Positions 1 through 9,010 of a stretch of DNA of 64,000 bases are shown here, one piece after another. The notes under the pieces are model-generated. The model worked only from the letters and a program-made list of their open reading frames with translations, did not search any database and was not told the DNA's origin. A program made the translations under genes and the position numbers. How positions within the stretch are numbered: position 1 is the first letter of the stretch; the number at the start of each line of letters is the position of its first letter. Source of the DNA: Paenibacillus hamazuiensis (lineage in GTDB: Bacteria; Bacillota; Bacilli; Paenibacillales; NBRC-103111); the NCBI RefSeq assembly GCF_023276405.1, contig NZ_JALRMO010000001.1:434001-498000 (forward strand), given 5' to 3'.

Positions 1-368
1 GTGTTCTCCACCGTCGCTTCGCTGAGCTGGGTGCTGATGTTGTGCTGGACGTTGATCGGGATCGCTTCACCGCTCACAAAAACGACGGCTGTCCCGCGCA
101 ATACCGACTGCAGAAGCGCTTCCGGCGCAGGGATGTTTGGCATATGGGAAAGCGAGCGCACGTACTGCACATAGTCCTGCAAATTTTGAAATTGCGTAAA
201 AAACGGCACGATATACAGCTTCTGAAGAGTCGCCACGTCGGTAACGCTTTTCAGGTAATAAATCGCAGCCGTTTGTCCGTCGTATTTCAGTTCCTGCTGT
301 ACGAAATCGGTAGAATCGGACAGCTTTTGCCGCAGCCATGTTTGCAATTGCGGTATTTGTGAAGTCAT
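1..368 (-). CDS. GerA-type spore germination receptor subunit A, N-terminal fragment
   Basis: Partial gene; its 3' part lies beyond the left edge. About 122 residues are visible from the ATG at 366-368, which has GAGGACCGGAGC upstream. The protein starts MTSQIPQLQTWLRQKLSDS and contains DFVQQELKY, IYYLKSVTD and GTAVVFVSGEAIP, ending in STQLSEATVENT just where GerA-family proteins carry their conserved 'EEPxTExVVRGPREGF' stretch. That order matches the N-terminal cytoplasmic domain of GerAA/GerKA-type germinant receptor subunits, which sit in the inner spore membrane. It points to a spore former. Which germinant or which of the several paralogues cannot be told from the fragment. The gene is transcribed away from the small gene at 502. 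Confidence 0.75.
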   Translation of the reverse strand, partial: MTSQIPQLQTWLRQKLSDSTDFVQQELKYDGQTAAIYYLKSVTDVATLQKLYIVPFFTQFQNLQDYVQYVRSLSHMPNIPAPEALLQSVLRGTAVVFVSGEAIPINVQHNISTQLSEATVEN

Positions 369-445
369 GCTCCGGTCCTCTTTTTTGACATTAGGATGGC
401 TTCAAAGCCATATTTTGATGCATTTTCCGGAAAAATATGCGAGGC

Positions 446-478
446 GGTTAGAATTTGGTTAGACGGGCTGTCTATAAT
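446..478 (+). promoter_or_regulatory. Promoter with paired GGTTAGA heptamers (SARP-type activator site)
   Basis: Two GGTTAGA heptamers at 446-452 and 457-463 lie in direct repeat with an 11-bp period. Nine bases later comes a TATAAT box at 473-478. There is no good -35 hexamer; the heptamers occupy its place. SARP regulators are known to bind heptameric direct repeats with 11-bp periodicity about 8 bp from the -10 box. The site faces the 77-residue gene at 502. The same layout recurs at 2123-2155, on the other side of the SARP/BTAD-domain regulator gene. That the regulator binds here is inference. Confidence 0.7.
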
Positions 479-501
479 GTTGAAGAAAAAGGGGTAAGAG
501 C

Positions 502-735
502 ATGTTTTTACGCATTTTTATCCATAACCGATGGATACCGGTGAATTTATCGAATGGGGAGTATTCCGAAGCGTTGGTGGAGGAACTGACCGATAAGTTG
601 AAAATCCGGCTCGAGCATGCACCCGAAAACGAGAAGTGGGAGGGGCTTCAGGCGATAGAATTGGAATCGACAGCCGCTGAATGGGAAGTGACATTATACT
701 TTAACAACCGTACGGAAAGTTTCCGCATCCGTTAA
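502..735 (+). CDS. Small protein of unknown function (77 residues)
   Basis: ATG start with AAGGGGTAAGAGC upstream. I do not recognise the family. The sequence (MFLRIFIHNRWIPVNLSNGE...) is soluble, acidic in the middle, without signal peptide, membrane segment or cysteines. Its alternating hydrophobic pattern at both ends (FLRIFIHNRW and EVTLYFNNRTESFRI) suggests a small alpha/beta domain with paired strands. It is a single-gene unit: the heptamer promoter at 446-478 drives it, and a hairpin terminator at 781-810 closes it against the convergent regulator gene. The shared promoter type links it to the SLH surface protein at 2526, so a role in the same regulon is the best inference. Confidence 0.7.
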   Translation: MFLRIFIHNRWIPVNLSNGEYSEALVEELTDKLKIRLEHAPENEKWEGLQAIELESTAAEWEVTLYFNNRTESFRIR

Positions 736-780
736 TCGCGATTTCCTTAAGATCCGGAATCGCAGATCCGCTTAATTTCG

Positions 781-810
781 GCAAAAACAAGGGAACTCCC
801 TTGTTTTTGC
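781..810. terminator. Bidirectional intrinsic terminator
   Basis: A perfect 13-bp inverted repeat, GCAAAAACAAGGG at 781-793 and its complement at 798-810, with a 4-base loop AACT. The A/T-rich outer part of the stem supplies a U-run on either strand. It lies between the converging genes at 502 (+) and 822 (-) and probably ends both transcripts. Confidence 0.85.
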
Positions 811-821
811 GGCAAGACGTG

Positions 822-1988
822 CTAACACTGAATGGGTATGCCGGGATTGTTATTTATCCTTTTGTCCGATCTCTTCCATTGTGCGTACCATTCCATGATT
901 CCGGGACTAGGATCGACTCCGGCTTCCTGCTCCAATGTTCGGATCATAAATTCATATTGCTTCTCAACAGATTCCGTGTCATCCAGTCGAGCGTACAGAT
1001 TCATCAGCGCGAAATAACTATCTTCGTACAAAGGATCCCTCTCTTGAATTTGATGGTAAACACCAAGCGCCTCCATGTTCATGCCAAGAGAATGATAGAA
1101 TTGTCCCAGCTGCAGGGCATGCTGTAACCATAGGGCCTTGAGTCTTTGGCGTTCACCCTCTGCCCACGCATAGTTATCCTCTTCATAAAAATTTCCGCGA
1201 TACATATCGAGCAATCGCTGGTGTTCGGCGGTATTTTCGATCGAAACGGGGGTTAACCGGCGAAGCTCCTGCTCCCATTCTTCAGCATCGATTCGCAGAT
1301 CTTTCGACTCAAGGATATATCCGTACTGGGAATATCGGATCGAAATATAATCGTCCCCGAACGTATTTTTCCATGCGTTGCGAATACGATTAATGCTGGT
1401 ATGCAGGTTGGCAAGCCCTTTGGATTCGTCCAGTTCCGGCCAAAGCAGCTCCAGCAAGGTGTTTTTGTTAATCATTTTCCCTCGATGGTGCAGCAAGTAG
1501 GCAAACAGCTCTTTCGCTTTCGTTGTTCTCCACTTCAGAAATTCCGGTTCGCCGTCCGGCTTCCGGATCTGCATGGCTCCTAAGCAATGATACAATAAAG
1601 TTTGATTTTTCGGGGGCCCCGATTCAAGCGCAACGCGCTTCCGCAGACGCTGTATGGTTAGGCTCAACCGGTCGCGTTCCAACGGCTTCATTAAATAATC
1701 GGCCGCTTCCAGTTCGAATGCCTCGACCGCATAATTGCCATAGGCTGTCACATAGACAATATTCGTGTCCGGCGCGACGGCGTGTATTCGTTCGGCCGCC
1801 TCCAAGCCGTTCAAATCCGGCATGTGTATATCCAGAAAGACGGCGTGGGGCCTGAGCCGGCCAATTTGATCAATCGCCGGCTCAGCCTCCGAAAAGGAAC
1901 CGATGACCTGGCAATCGCGGAACTCCCTGAGCATTTTCTCCAACCTGACTAACGCCAGTTTCTCATCGTCCACCAACACGACTTTCAT
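822..1988 (-). CDS. Response regulator with SARP/BTAD output domain
   Basis: A 388-residue cytoplasmic regulator. Residues 1-120 form a receiver domain (KVVLVDDEK, phospho-acceptor D53 in FLDIHMPDL, T81, K101 in YLMKPL). Residues about 150-235 form an OmpR-like winged helix (TTKAKELFAYLLHHRGKM... LWPELDESKG... SINRIRNAWK), and about 245-375 form the alpha-helical bacterial transcriptional activator domain (YRGNFYEEDNYAWAEGER). This is the receiver-SARP architecture. I chose the ATG at 1988 because it begins MKVVLVDDEK and has GGAGG 10 bases upstream; an ATG nine codons earlier lacks one. No histidine kinase gene is adjacent, so the phosphate donor is unknown. It lies between two heptamer promoters (446-478, 2123-2155), which makes it their likely activator. 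Confidence 0.9.
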   Translation of the reverse strand: MKVVLVDDEKLALVRLEKMLREFRDCQVIGSFSEAEPAIDQIGRLRPHAVFLDIHMPDLNGLEAAERIHAVAPDTNIVYVTAYGNYAVEAFELEAADYLMKPLERDRLSLTIQRLRKRVALESGPPKNQTLLYHCLGAMQIRKPDGEPEFLKWRTTKAKELFAYLLHHRGKMINKNTLLELLWPELDESKGLANLHTSINRIRNAWKNTFGDDYISIRYSQYGYILESKDLRIDAEEWEQELRRLTPVSIENTAEHQRLLDMYRGNFYEEDNYAWAEGERQRLKALWLQHALQLGQFYHSLGMNMEALGVYHQIQERDPLYEDSYFALMNLYARLDDTESVEKQYEFMIRTLEQEAGVDPSPGIMEWYAQWKRSDKRINNNPGIPIQC

Positions 1989-2525
1989 ATGGCAGATGCC
2001 TCCATCCGTCGACATTTGTATATATACTATCGGTAATACAGTTTCCCATCTTTATAGGAATTTTTTCGGATTGAATCCTATATTCAACCAGTTGAATGAA
2101 ACCGACAAACTCTATTATCCGTGGTTAGAGTTTGGTTAGAGGTTTTGTCTATAATAATCCAGAGATTAGGGTCTTCCGCTATTATTGTCTTTCGACATAA
2201 ATAATACAGGCACCATGCAACGGCAAGAATAGCGCTATAAATTACAGCCCGTCAAAAAAGAGAGAGGTGACTGAAGCTGCCAATACGTCGAAACAGGGGG
2301 AGTTTTGTATATTTTTGAAGCTCGGACGGGTCCCCTCACGTTGGTTTGCAAAAAAAATCGAATGGCGGCGGTTGCTGCCGCAAACGTTACAAAGCAATAT
2401 TTTTATTCTGAGGGGGGATGCCCGTGAAAATTTGAATGTTTTCTCGTGTTCCTGACCGCATCCGAATATGGGTCTGGAGTTGGATCGGATCACCGTCTAT
2501 TAATTTGAAACAGGAGGATGTATGA
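1989..2525. other. Intergenic region: regulator upstream region and long 5' leader of the SLH gene
   Basis: This 537-bp stretch holds no convincing gene. It contains the upstream region of the minus-strand regulator, the heptamer promoter at 2123-2155, and about 360 bases of likely untranslated leader before the SLH gene. I looked for known riboswitch cores (c-di-GMP, c-di-AMP, preQ1) in the leader and recognised none. A purine-rich GAGGGGGG near 2411 precedes an ATG with only a few codons. The ribosome binding site AGGAGG at 2512-2517 belongs to the SLH gene. Confidence 0.6.
2123..2155 (+). promoter_or_regulatory. Promoter with paired GGTTAGA heptamers, second copy
   Basis: GGTTAGA at 2123-2129 and 2134-2140 (11-bp period), a 9-base gap, then TATAAT at 2150-2155. 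Heptamers, spacing and -10 box match the promoter at 446-478, while the spacer bases differ, so the shared parts look selected. Transcription from here would run into the SLH surface protein gene. The regulator gene starts at 1988 on the opposite strand, so the site could also affect its expression. Confidence 0.7.
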
Positions 2526-5500
2526 ATGGCAATGACATTGCGGAATTTGCGCAAACGTTGGAAAAAGCAGCTCATTATGCTGCTTCTGATCGCCATGGTG
2601 GCGGCAAGCTTCTCCAATCTCGTTGCGCCGCTTGAGGCAGAGGCGGCAAGTCCGGCGAATCTGGTCGCGAGCTATGATTTTAACGGGAATTTCTCGGACA
2701 GTCTCGGTAACTCCCAATTGTCGGTAGTATCCGGCACCTATGGGGGCAAAACTTACAGCAATTCGACGTCCGCATTTGGGACCGATTTATCCGTTACCGA
2801 TTCCACCTACTGGCGGTGGACCTCCAACGCACAGAACGGCGGGGGGTTCACGATCGATCTGGACCCCAATATCAGCGACCATTACAGCATCGGCTTGAGG
2901 TTCTCTTTTGATTCAATACCGGGTGGGTATGCAAAAATAATTGACTACAAAAACAAAACCTCGGACGACGGATTTTATTTTAACAATGGCAAACTTAATT
3001 TTTATCCCACGTCTACTGGAAATCTGACGACAGCGGCCAACCAAGTAGTGGACATTATCGCTACGAGAGATAGAACGACCCAAAAGTTTATCGCCTATAT
3101 GGTAGTAAACGGCGTTTTAGCCAAGCAAATTGAAACTGTGGGCAGCAATTCTGTTCCGGTAATCGTGAATGGGAAAGTACGTTTCGGTTTCTTCCATGAC
3201 GACTATGCTACTGCCGGCGAGAAGACGACCGGCGGCAAAGTGTACTCAATCAAATTTTGGGACGGCCCAATTACCCAAGAACAGGCTCAGGGAGCTATGA
3301 ATACGCCCGCGCCGGCCTTAAGCGCGACTGCGACGGCAGGCACTGCGCCTGGAACGACGAAACTAACAGCGACCCCGGGAGCGGGACACACATTGGCCGT
3401 TCGTGTATCAGACGCTGCGATTGCCGTTCCGAATATCGGGGAAGCAGCGCCTACGGGAACGGGAGTCATTAACCCGTATGCGTCCGGCGCGGACATTAGC
3501 AGTGTGGATGCGACGACGAACAAGTATGTAGGCATTTACGAGATTGATGCGCTGGGCAAAATCGTAGCTTTCAAGATGATTACGCTGACGGCAGGCGAGA
3601 TCTCGCCGGCAGGTGCGGCAAGCGCACCCGGCGGCGTAACCGGAAAGCCGGTCGTATGGTTGAAAGCGGAGGATGCCGTTCCTGCCGCGAACGGTTCCGC
3701 TTTGACAGGCTGGACGAACCAGGCTGGCGAGAATAAATTCCAAGTGGATGGAGCATTGGCCGGAAAGCCGAATTATCAGGCTGCAGGCGTTAACTTTAAC
3801 CCTGTGGTCGCTTTTAACGGCAACGCTCGCCTTCTCGGCGACAAAAGCGTTACGATGGCGGAAGCGTACACGGTTACGGCGTGGAATGGAGCGAAAGACG
3901 CCGCCCGTGGAGCGGTAGTTGCGCCGGTCGATCTTTCTCCACTCGGCAACGGGAGATACTTCTTTGATTCGGTAGGCGTTCTGTATGCCGGCAACGGCGA
4001 TGGAGGTTATTTGCAGGCAAGCCCGCCCGAAAATGGGGAGTACGCAGTCTGGACGGCCTCGTTCCCGAGCATTTTGAGGAAAAACGGCATTAATGCAGGG
4101 TCCGGGACAACAGGCGCAACGATGACGGACATTCCTCAAATCGGCAGCCGCAAGGCCGATGCTACCAACAATAACTATCTCAAAGGCAATATCGCAGAAG
4201 TGATCGTATTGAACAGCGCGGCAACAGCGGATGAGCGGAGCAGGATCGAAAGCTACTTGGCGCTCAAATACGGCTTGACGCTGAATAACGGCAAATCGGA
4301 TTATGTGGCCAGCAACGGCAGTAAAATGTGGTCGGCGGCGGATAACGCCGGATTCGACCAGCGCATTACCGGTATCGGCAAAGATTCCGCGAGCGGTTTG
4401 GAGCAAAAGCAATCCAAGTCCCAGGAAAACGGGGCGCTCGTGACAATTGCCGCAGGCAATGAAATCAAAGCTTCCAACGAAGCGTATCCGGAAGGCACCA
4501 TTCAGAACGATCTTTCGTTCCTTACGTTTAGCGACAACGGCGGCGATACGGCTTATAACACGGCTGTCGGCAGTTCGAACCTGCAGCGGATGGCGCGTGC
4601 GTTCAAGGTCGACAAAACGAACTGGAAAGACGGGAATGTCACATTGCAGCTTGACGGCACGCAAACCGACAAACTGACCTATGTCGTGATCGGAGGCGAT
4701 TCCGGATTTACCGGAACGCTGAAAGTCGCACAGTTGACAGAGGGGAAGGTCACTTTGAACAGCTCGGATTTGGCTGACGGCAGCTACTTTACGTTCGCGC
4801 AGGTGGTCGCCGTATCAAAAGCTCCGGGCGGCGTAAGCGGCGCCTCCTTGTGGCTGAAGGGCGATAAAGACGCCACCGCTAACGGGGCAGGGCAGCTTAC
4901 CGGCTGGACCGATCAGACGGGCACGAACCGATTCGAGGTGAAAGGTGCGCCGGCTTATAAGTCCGAAGCAGCCAACTTCAATCCTGCCGTATCGTTCGAT
5001 AATACGACAAAGCCGAATCAAAATCCGAACCAGTATCTGATCGGTGACAAGCAAATTACGTACAAGGACGGATATGTCGTATTCAAGCAGACGGACGGCA
5101 CGGCCGTCGGATCGGCAGCTCCGCGTCCGGGCGGGTACGGAGTCGGCATCTTTTCGAAGTGGGGCAAATTGTATATAGGCAACGGAGCGACCGGCACTTA
5201 TCGCGGATTTTCCTTTAACGACGCTTCCCGGTATTATTTGGCCGCTTTTGATGCAGCCGCTTCGATAGAGTCTCAAGGCCGATTGAACGGAACGCCTCAA
5301 ACCGTTGCAGGCGACAATTCGTTTAGCCAAATCGACTTTACTCCGGTCATCGGAGGCACGTTCGGCGGAGGGAATCCGAACAACTGGTCCCATTTCAAAG
5401 GCGAGCTCGCCGAAGTTGTTCTTTACCCGGCAAGCCATACCGTACAAGAGAAACAACAGATCGAAAGCTACCTGGCTTTGAAATACGGCTTGACGCTGAA

Positions 5501-8500
5501 TGGCGGCAAAACGGATTATACGACCAGCAAAGGCAGCAAGTTTTGGACGGCCGACAACAATCAGGGCTACGGCAACCGGATTACCGGCATCGGCCGGGAT
5601 GACGGCAGCGACTTGTATCAAAAGCAGTCCAAATCGCAAGTGCAAGGCGCGCTGGTGACGATCGCCTTGGGCGACTCCGTTCAAGCGTCCAATGCAGCCA
5701 ATACGAATACGATTGACGCCGATTCTTCGTTTTTCGTTTTCAGCGACAACGGCGCAACTGCCAAATATGAAACCAATGTTCCGGAAGCTCCGGGACATAC
5801 GCTCAAGCAGTTGAACCGTATGTTCAAGGTGGAAAAGTCGAATTGGCAGGACCGGAACATCACCTTGAAGTTGGATGTGGCAGCCGAAAATCCTTCCGTA
5901 CTGTACTATCTCATTATCGACGGAGTGAATTCGGGCATTAAGCTGGATGCGGCGGGTCAGGCTACTTTTGACAGCAGCAAGCTCGGCAACGGTTCTTTAT
6001 TCACTTTCGCGAAAGTGTACAAAAACGTTCTTCAGAGCAAGCTGACCGGAATCAAAGGTTTGACGGAGGCGAGCTACACGCCGGAAAGCTGGACGGCGCT
6101 GCAAACTGCGCTGACTGATGCCGAAGCCGTGCTGAACAATCCGGGTTCTACGCAGGAGCAAGTCGATGCGGTCTTGGCCGCTTTGGAAACCGCCCGGGCC
6201 AACTTGAGCAGCGTGGCTGACAAGCTGAAAACCAAAATGGACGAAGTCCAAAATGAGATTACAATCGGCACCTTGAAACCGGGCGATTACACGACAGACA
6301 GCTGGGGAGTTCTGACCAGGGCTCTGGACGACGCGAAAGCGCTGCTTAACCGCACGCCGCAAGCTACTCCGGTCGAGCTCGGACAAGCATTGTCCGCACT
6401 GGAACTGGCGCGGGGCACTTTGGTCGATTTGAGCAAGCTGCGTGCCAAGGAAGCGGAGATTGTCGGCGAACAATTAAATCCGGCAAGATATACGCCAACC
6501 AGCTGGCAGGAGCTGCAGCAAGCGCTGAGCGAGGCACAAGCCGTGCTGTCCGATCCGGATGCGACGCAAGCCGAGGTTGATGCGGCGAAGACTGCGCTGG
6601 AAAAGGCGAGAACCGCTCTGGTTCCGGTAGCCGATAAATCCAAGCTGCAGGAGAAAAAAGACGCAATCAACGGCGAAGGCTTGACGGAATCGGAATTCAC
6701 GCCGGAAAGTTGGGCGGCGCTGAAAAATGCGCTGGTTCGGGCCGAGACGGTGCTGAGCGATCCGGACGCAACCCAACAGGAAGTCGATACGGCGTTAGCC
6801 GTCCTGATTTCCGCACGCAATAACCTGGTGAAAGCGAGAGCTAGTCTCGATGTACTCGATGCGGTTTACAAGGTCGGGGACGGGAATCCGGTCCCAATCG
6901 CACTGTACCCGCAATTTGACGGAAAGCTGTACCTGAATTACGAAGCTGTTGTTCCGAACGCTGTTGACAAAATCAGCATCAATCCGAAGACGTTTGATCC
7001 GAACGGTACGGTTAGCGTGACGTTGAACGGCCAACCGGTGAATGCGGCGGATTGGAGCAATTTGCCGCTCAAGGAAGGTCTTAACGTAATTAAAGTGGAA
7101 ACGACGGGGCCGGACGGCAGCAAGAACGTTTACACCATCGAGGTGATGCGCGTTACCGGCAAGCTTGTATCGCTCACGCCATCCGAAGGCAGCATGGTCC
7201 CGGCTTTCAATCCGGACGAAAAAACGTACAACTTGAGCGTATCCAAAAACGTATATGCGCTTCAATGGACGCCGGTTGCGCTTGATCCGCAGGCTGTCAT
7301 CGAGATCAGCATCAACGGCGGACCTTTCGCGAAAGTGACTAGCGGAACGGCAAGCGAAGCTCTTCCGCTGCAGGGCGGCGTTAACACGATCGTCGTCAAG
7401 GTTACGGACCGTGACGGAGGAATTACGCAGTATACGATTACTGTAACCAGAAAATCCTCTTCCTCCTCGAGCGGAGGCAATTCGGGAGGCGGATCTGGAG
7501 GCGGTACAGGCACTTCCAGCCCGACAGACATTATTTCGAGCGTAAACGACAAGGATGCCGACTTTGCCGCCGGAACCGTGGACAATTCCGGTGATCGGAC
7601 ACGAACGAACGTTGTCATCGATGCCGATAAGCTGGCGGAGCTGATCGATCAGGGCACCGGACAGAAGTTCGTCATTCGTGTTCCGAACGATGGGGATATC
7701 GAAACGAAAGGTTTGACGGCCGAGCTTGTCCGGCGATTGACGGAATCCGGTTCGAGTTTGGAAATCGGCAACTTGCTGGCGATTTATCCGATTCCGGGCA
7801 AACAACTGAACTTGAGCGACATTGCAAAAAAATTAAACGATGCCGCCCTGGGAGATATTGAGGTCCAGGTCGAGATCAAGCGCGCTTCCGCATCTTTGAA
7901 CGAGATTGCCAAGGATAAGGCGTCGACCCAAGGTTATGAGCTGCTCGTTTCGCCTGTCGATCTGAAGCTCAGCTTCTCCAGCCGGGGACAAACGGCCCAA
8001 GCGAATCGATTGAGCGGATATGCGGCGAAATATATCGCATTGCCGGAAGGTATCGATCCGAACCGGATTACAACAGGCGTTTACGTAAATCCGGACGGAA
8101 CCGTGTTCCATCTGCCGACGGTCGTTACGAAAATCGACAACCGCTATTTCGCTCGGATCAACGATCTGCGCAGCAGCGGCACATATTCCGTGATCTGGAA
8201 TCCGCAGGATCTCGATGATGTGAAAAACCATTGGGCCAGAGAGGACGTTAACGATGTCGTCGCAAGGCTGATTCTTGAGGGGACCGGGAACAACACGTTT
8301 ACCCCTGACCGGAATGTAATTCGTTCCGAGTTTGCGGCAATTACGGCAACGGGTATGGGTCTCATGCGTCAAAATATTGACGGGAACACGTTTGGCGATG
8401 TTCCTCCATCCTCTTGGTATCATGATGCGGTTGCCGTCGCTAGTGAATTCGGCATCGTGCTCGGTTACGAGGACGGCCTTTTCCACGGCGATCGGCAAAT

Positions 8501-8777
8501 CACGCGGGAGCAGGGCATTGCCATGATTTCGCGGGCTTACGATCTGATTGAGACGAAAAGCTCGAAGAGCGAGGCGGAGATCGAAAAGATCCTTTCCTCT
8601 TACAGCGATGCGGCGAATGTATCCGGCTGGGCGAAAGAAGCCGTTGCCCGGATGATTGCGGCCGGAATCGTCGAAGGCCGGGAAGGCCAAATGCTGAGAC
8701 CGCAAGAGAGCATGACTCGCGCGGAAGCATCGGCATTAATTAGAAGATTGCTCAAATCCACAAATTTGATCGATTGA
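2526..8777 (+). CDS. Giant S-layer-homology surface protein with LamG-like, duplicated adhesin-type, FIVAR and cadherin-like domains
   Basis: A 2083-residue exported wall-associated protein. The ATG at 2526 follows AGGAGG by 8 bases. Residues 1-41 are a signal peptide ending AEA/AS. Next comes a LamG-like sandwich (about 45-250), then two related modules of about 395 residues (366-760 and 765-1160). Each opens with APGGV...LWLK, continues with ESYLALKYGLTLN and RITGIG, and closes with an LxRxFKVxKxNW segment. Four FIVAR-type helical repeats follow (about 1170-1438, each with YTPESWxxLxxAL and VDAxxxxLxxAR). Then come two cadherin-like sandwiches (1442-1642), a Ser/Gly linker (1643-1664), an unassigned region, and three SLH domains (about 1893-2083) that bind pyruvylated wall polymer. 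It is likely an adhesin or surface-display protein; no catalytic motif was seen. A heptamer promoter precedes it and a strong terminator follows. Confidence 0.92.
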   Translation: MAMTLRNLRKRWKKQLIMLLLIAMVAASFSNLVAPLEAEAASPANLVASYDFNGNFSDSLGNSQLSVVSGTYGGKTYSNSTSAFGTDLSVTDSTYWRWTSNAQNGGGFTIDLDPNISDHYSIGLRFSFDSIPGGYAKIIDYKNKTSDDGFYFNNGKLNFYPTSTGNLTTAANQVVDIIATRDRTTQKFIAYMVVNGVLAKQIETVGSNSVPVIVNGKVRFGFFHDDYATAGEKTTGGKVYSIKFWDGPITQEQAQGAMNTPAPALSATATAGTAPGTTKLTATPGAGHTLAVRVSDAAIAVPNIGEAAPTGTGVINPYASGADISSVDATTNKYVGIYEIDALGKIVAFKMITLTAGEISPAGAASAPGGVTGKPVVWLKAEDAVPAANGSALTGWTNQAGENKFQVDGALAGKPNYQAAGVNFNPVVAFNGNARLLGDKSVTMAEAYTVTAWNGAKDAARGAVVAPVDLSPLGNGRYFFDSVGVLYAGNGDGGYLQASPPENGEYAVWTASFPSILRKNGINAGSGTTGATMTDIPQIGSRKADATNNNYLKGNIAEVIVLNSAATADERSRIESYLALKYGLTLNNGKSDYVASNGSKMWSAADNAGFDQRITGIGKDSASGLEQKQSKSQENGALVTIAAGNEIKASNEAYPEGTIQNDLSFLTFSDNGGDTAYNTAVGSSNLQRMARAFKVDKTNWKDGNVTLQLDGTQTDKLTYVVIGGDSGFTGTLKVAQLTEGKVTLNSSDLADGSYFTFAQVVAVSKAPGGVSGASLWLKGDKDATANGAGQLTGWTDQTGTNRFEVKGAPAYKSEAANFNPAVSFDNTTKPNQNPNQYLIGDKQITYKDGYVVFKQTDGTAVGSAAPRPGGYGVGIFSKWGKLYIGNGATGTYRGFSFNDASRYYLAAFDAAASIESQGRLNGTPQTVAGDNSFSQIDFTPVIGGTFGGGNPNNWSHFKGELAEVVLYPASHTVQEKQQIESYLALKYGLTLNGGKTDYTTSKGSKFWTADNNQGYGNRITGIGRDDGSDLYQKQSKSQVQGALVTIALGDSVQASNAANTNTIDADSSFFVFSDNGATAKYETNVPEAPGHTLKQLNRMFKVEKSNWQDRNITLKLDVAAENPSVLYYLIIDGVNSGIKLDAAGQATFDSSKLGNGSLFTFAKVYKNVLQSKLTGIKGLTEASYTPESWTALQTALTDAEAVLNNPGSTQEQVDAVLAALETARANLSSVADKLKTKMDEVQNEITIGTLKPGDYTTDSWGVLTRALDDAKALLNRTPQATPVELGQALSALELARGTLVDLSKLRAKEAEIVGEQLNPARYTPTSWQELQQALSEAQAVLSDPDATQAEVDAAKTALEKARTALVPVADKSKLQEKKDAINGEGLTESEFTPESWAALKNALVRAETVLSDPDATQQEVDTALAVLISARNNLVKARASLDVLDAVYKVGDGNPVPIALYPQFDGKLYLNYEAVVPNAVDKISINPKTFDPNGTVSVTLNGQPVNAADWSNLPLKEGLNVIKVETTGPDGSKNVYTIEVMRVTGKLVSLTPSEGSMVPAFNPDEKTYNLSVSKNVYALQWTPVALDPQAVIEISINGGPFAKVTSGTASEALPLQGGVNTIVVKVTDRDGGITQYTITVTRKSSSSSSGGNSGGGSGGGTGTSSPTDIISSVNDKDADFAAGTVDNSGDRTRTNVVIDADKLAELIDQGTGQKFVIRVPNDGDIETKGLTAELVRRLTESGSSLEIGNLLAIYPIPGKQLNLSDIAKKLNDAALGDIEVQVEIKRASASLNEIAKDKASTQGYELLVSPVDLKLSFSSRGQTAQANRLSGYAAKYIALPEGIDPNRITTGVYVNPDGTVFHLPTVVTKIDNRYFARINDLRSSGTYSVIWNPQDLDDVKNHWAREDVNDVVARLILEGTGNNTFTPDRNVIRSEFAAITATGMGLMRQNIDGNTFGDVPPSSWYHDAVAVASEFGIVLGYEDGLFHGDRQITREQGIAMISRAYDLIETKSSKSEAEIEKILSSYSDAANVSGWAKEAVARMIAAGIVEGREGQMLRPQESMTRAEASALIRRLLKSTNLID

Positions 8778-8804
8778 CAGCTCCGATAATGAATGATTTG
8801 GAAG

Positions 8805-8838
8805 CCGGCATCCGACAGGATGCCGGTTTTTTTTTTTA
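8805..8838 (+). terminator. Intrinsic terminator of the SLH gene
   Basis: Stem CCGGCATCC (8805-8813) and GGATGCCGG (8818-8826) with a 4-base loop, followed by twelve T residues. It lies 28 bases after the SLH stop codon. Confidence 0.95.
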
Positions 8839-8992
8839 GTTTAGGAAATTATGCATGGCTAATTTTTGTGGATAACCGGGGATTCCCCCAAAAGTACTAG
8901 GAATAGGCTGCAAAGGTTCACTTCACTGTTGGGGGATTTGTTCTCTTGTGGCGAGGATTTATCATATCCGGGGGGCTGGCAGCACGCATATC

Positions 8993-9010
8993 TTCAGAAT
9001 ACATTCAGAA
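8993..9010 (+). promoter_or_regulatory. Direct heptamer repeat, likely OmpR-family regulator site
   Basis: TTCAGAA at 8993-8999 and again at 9004-9010, an exact 11-bp period. A third similar TGCAGAA sits at 9027-9033, about two helical turns further. OmpR-type winged-helix regulators bind such direct repeats. The only regulator of that type nearby is the response regulator at 9658, in the operon just downstream, so autoregulation is the likely meaning. The rest of the interval 8839-9084 shows no gene. Confidence 0.5.

Noticed and set aside
3408-4664. Long open frames on the strand opposite the SLH surface gene (also 4815-5798 and 6795-8705)
   Set aside because: They lie fully inside a clear coding gene, have no ribosome binding sites and read as Arg-rich nonsense; they arise from codon bias.
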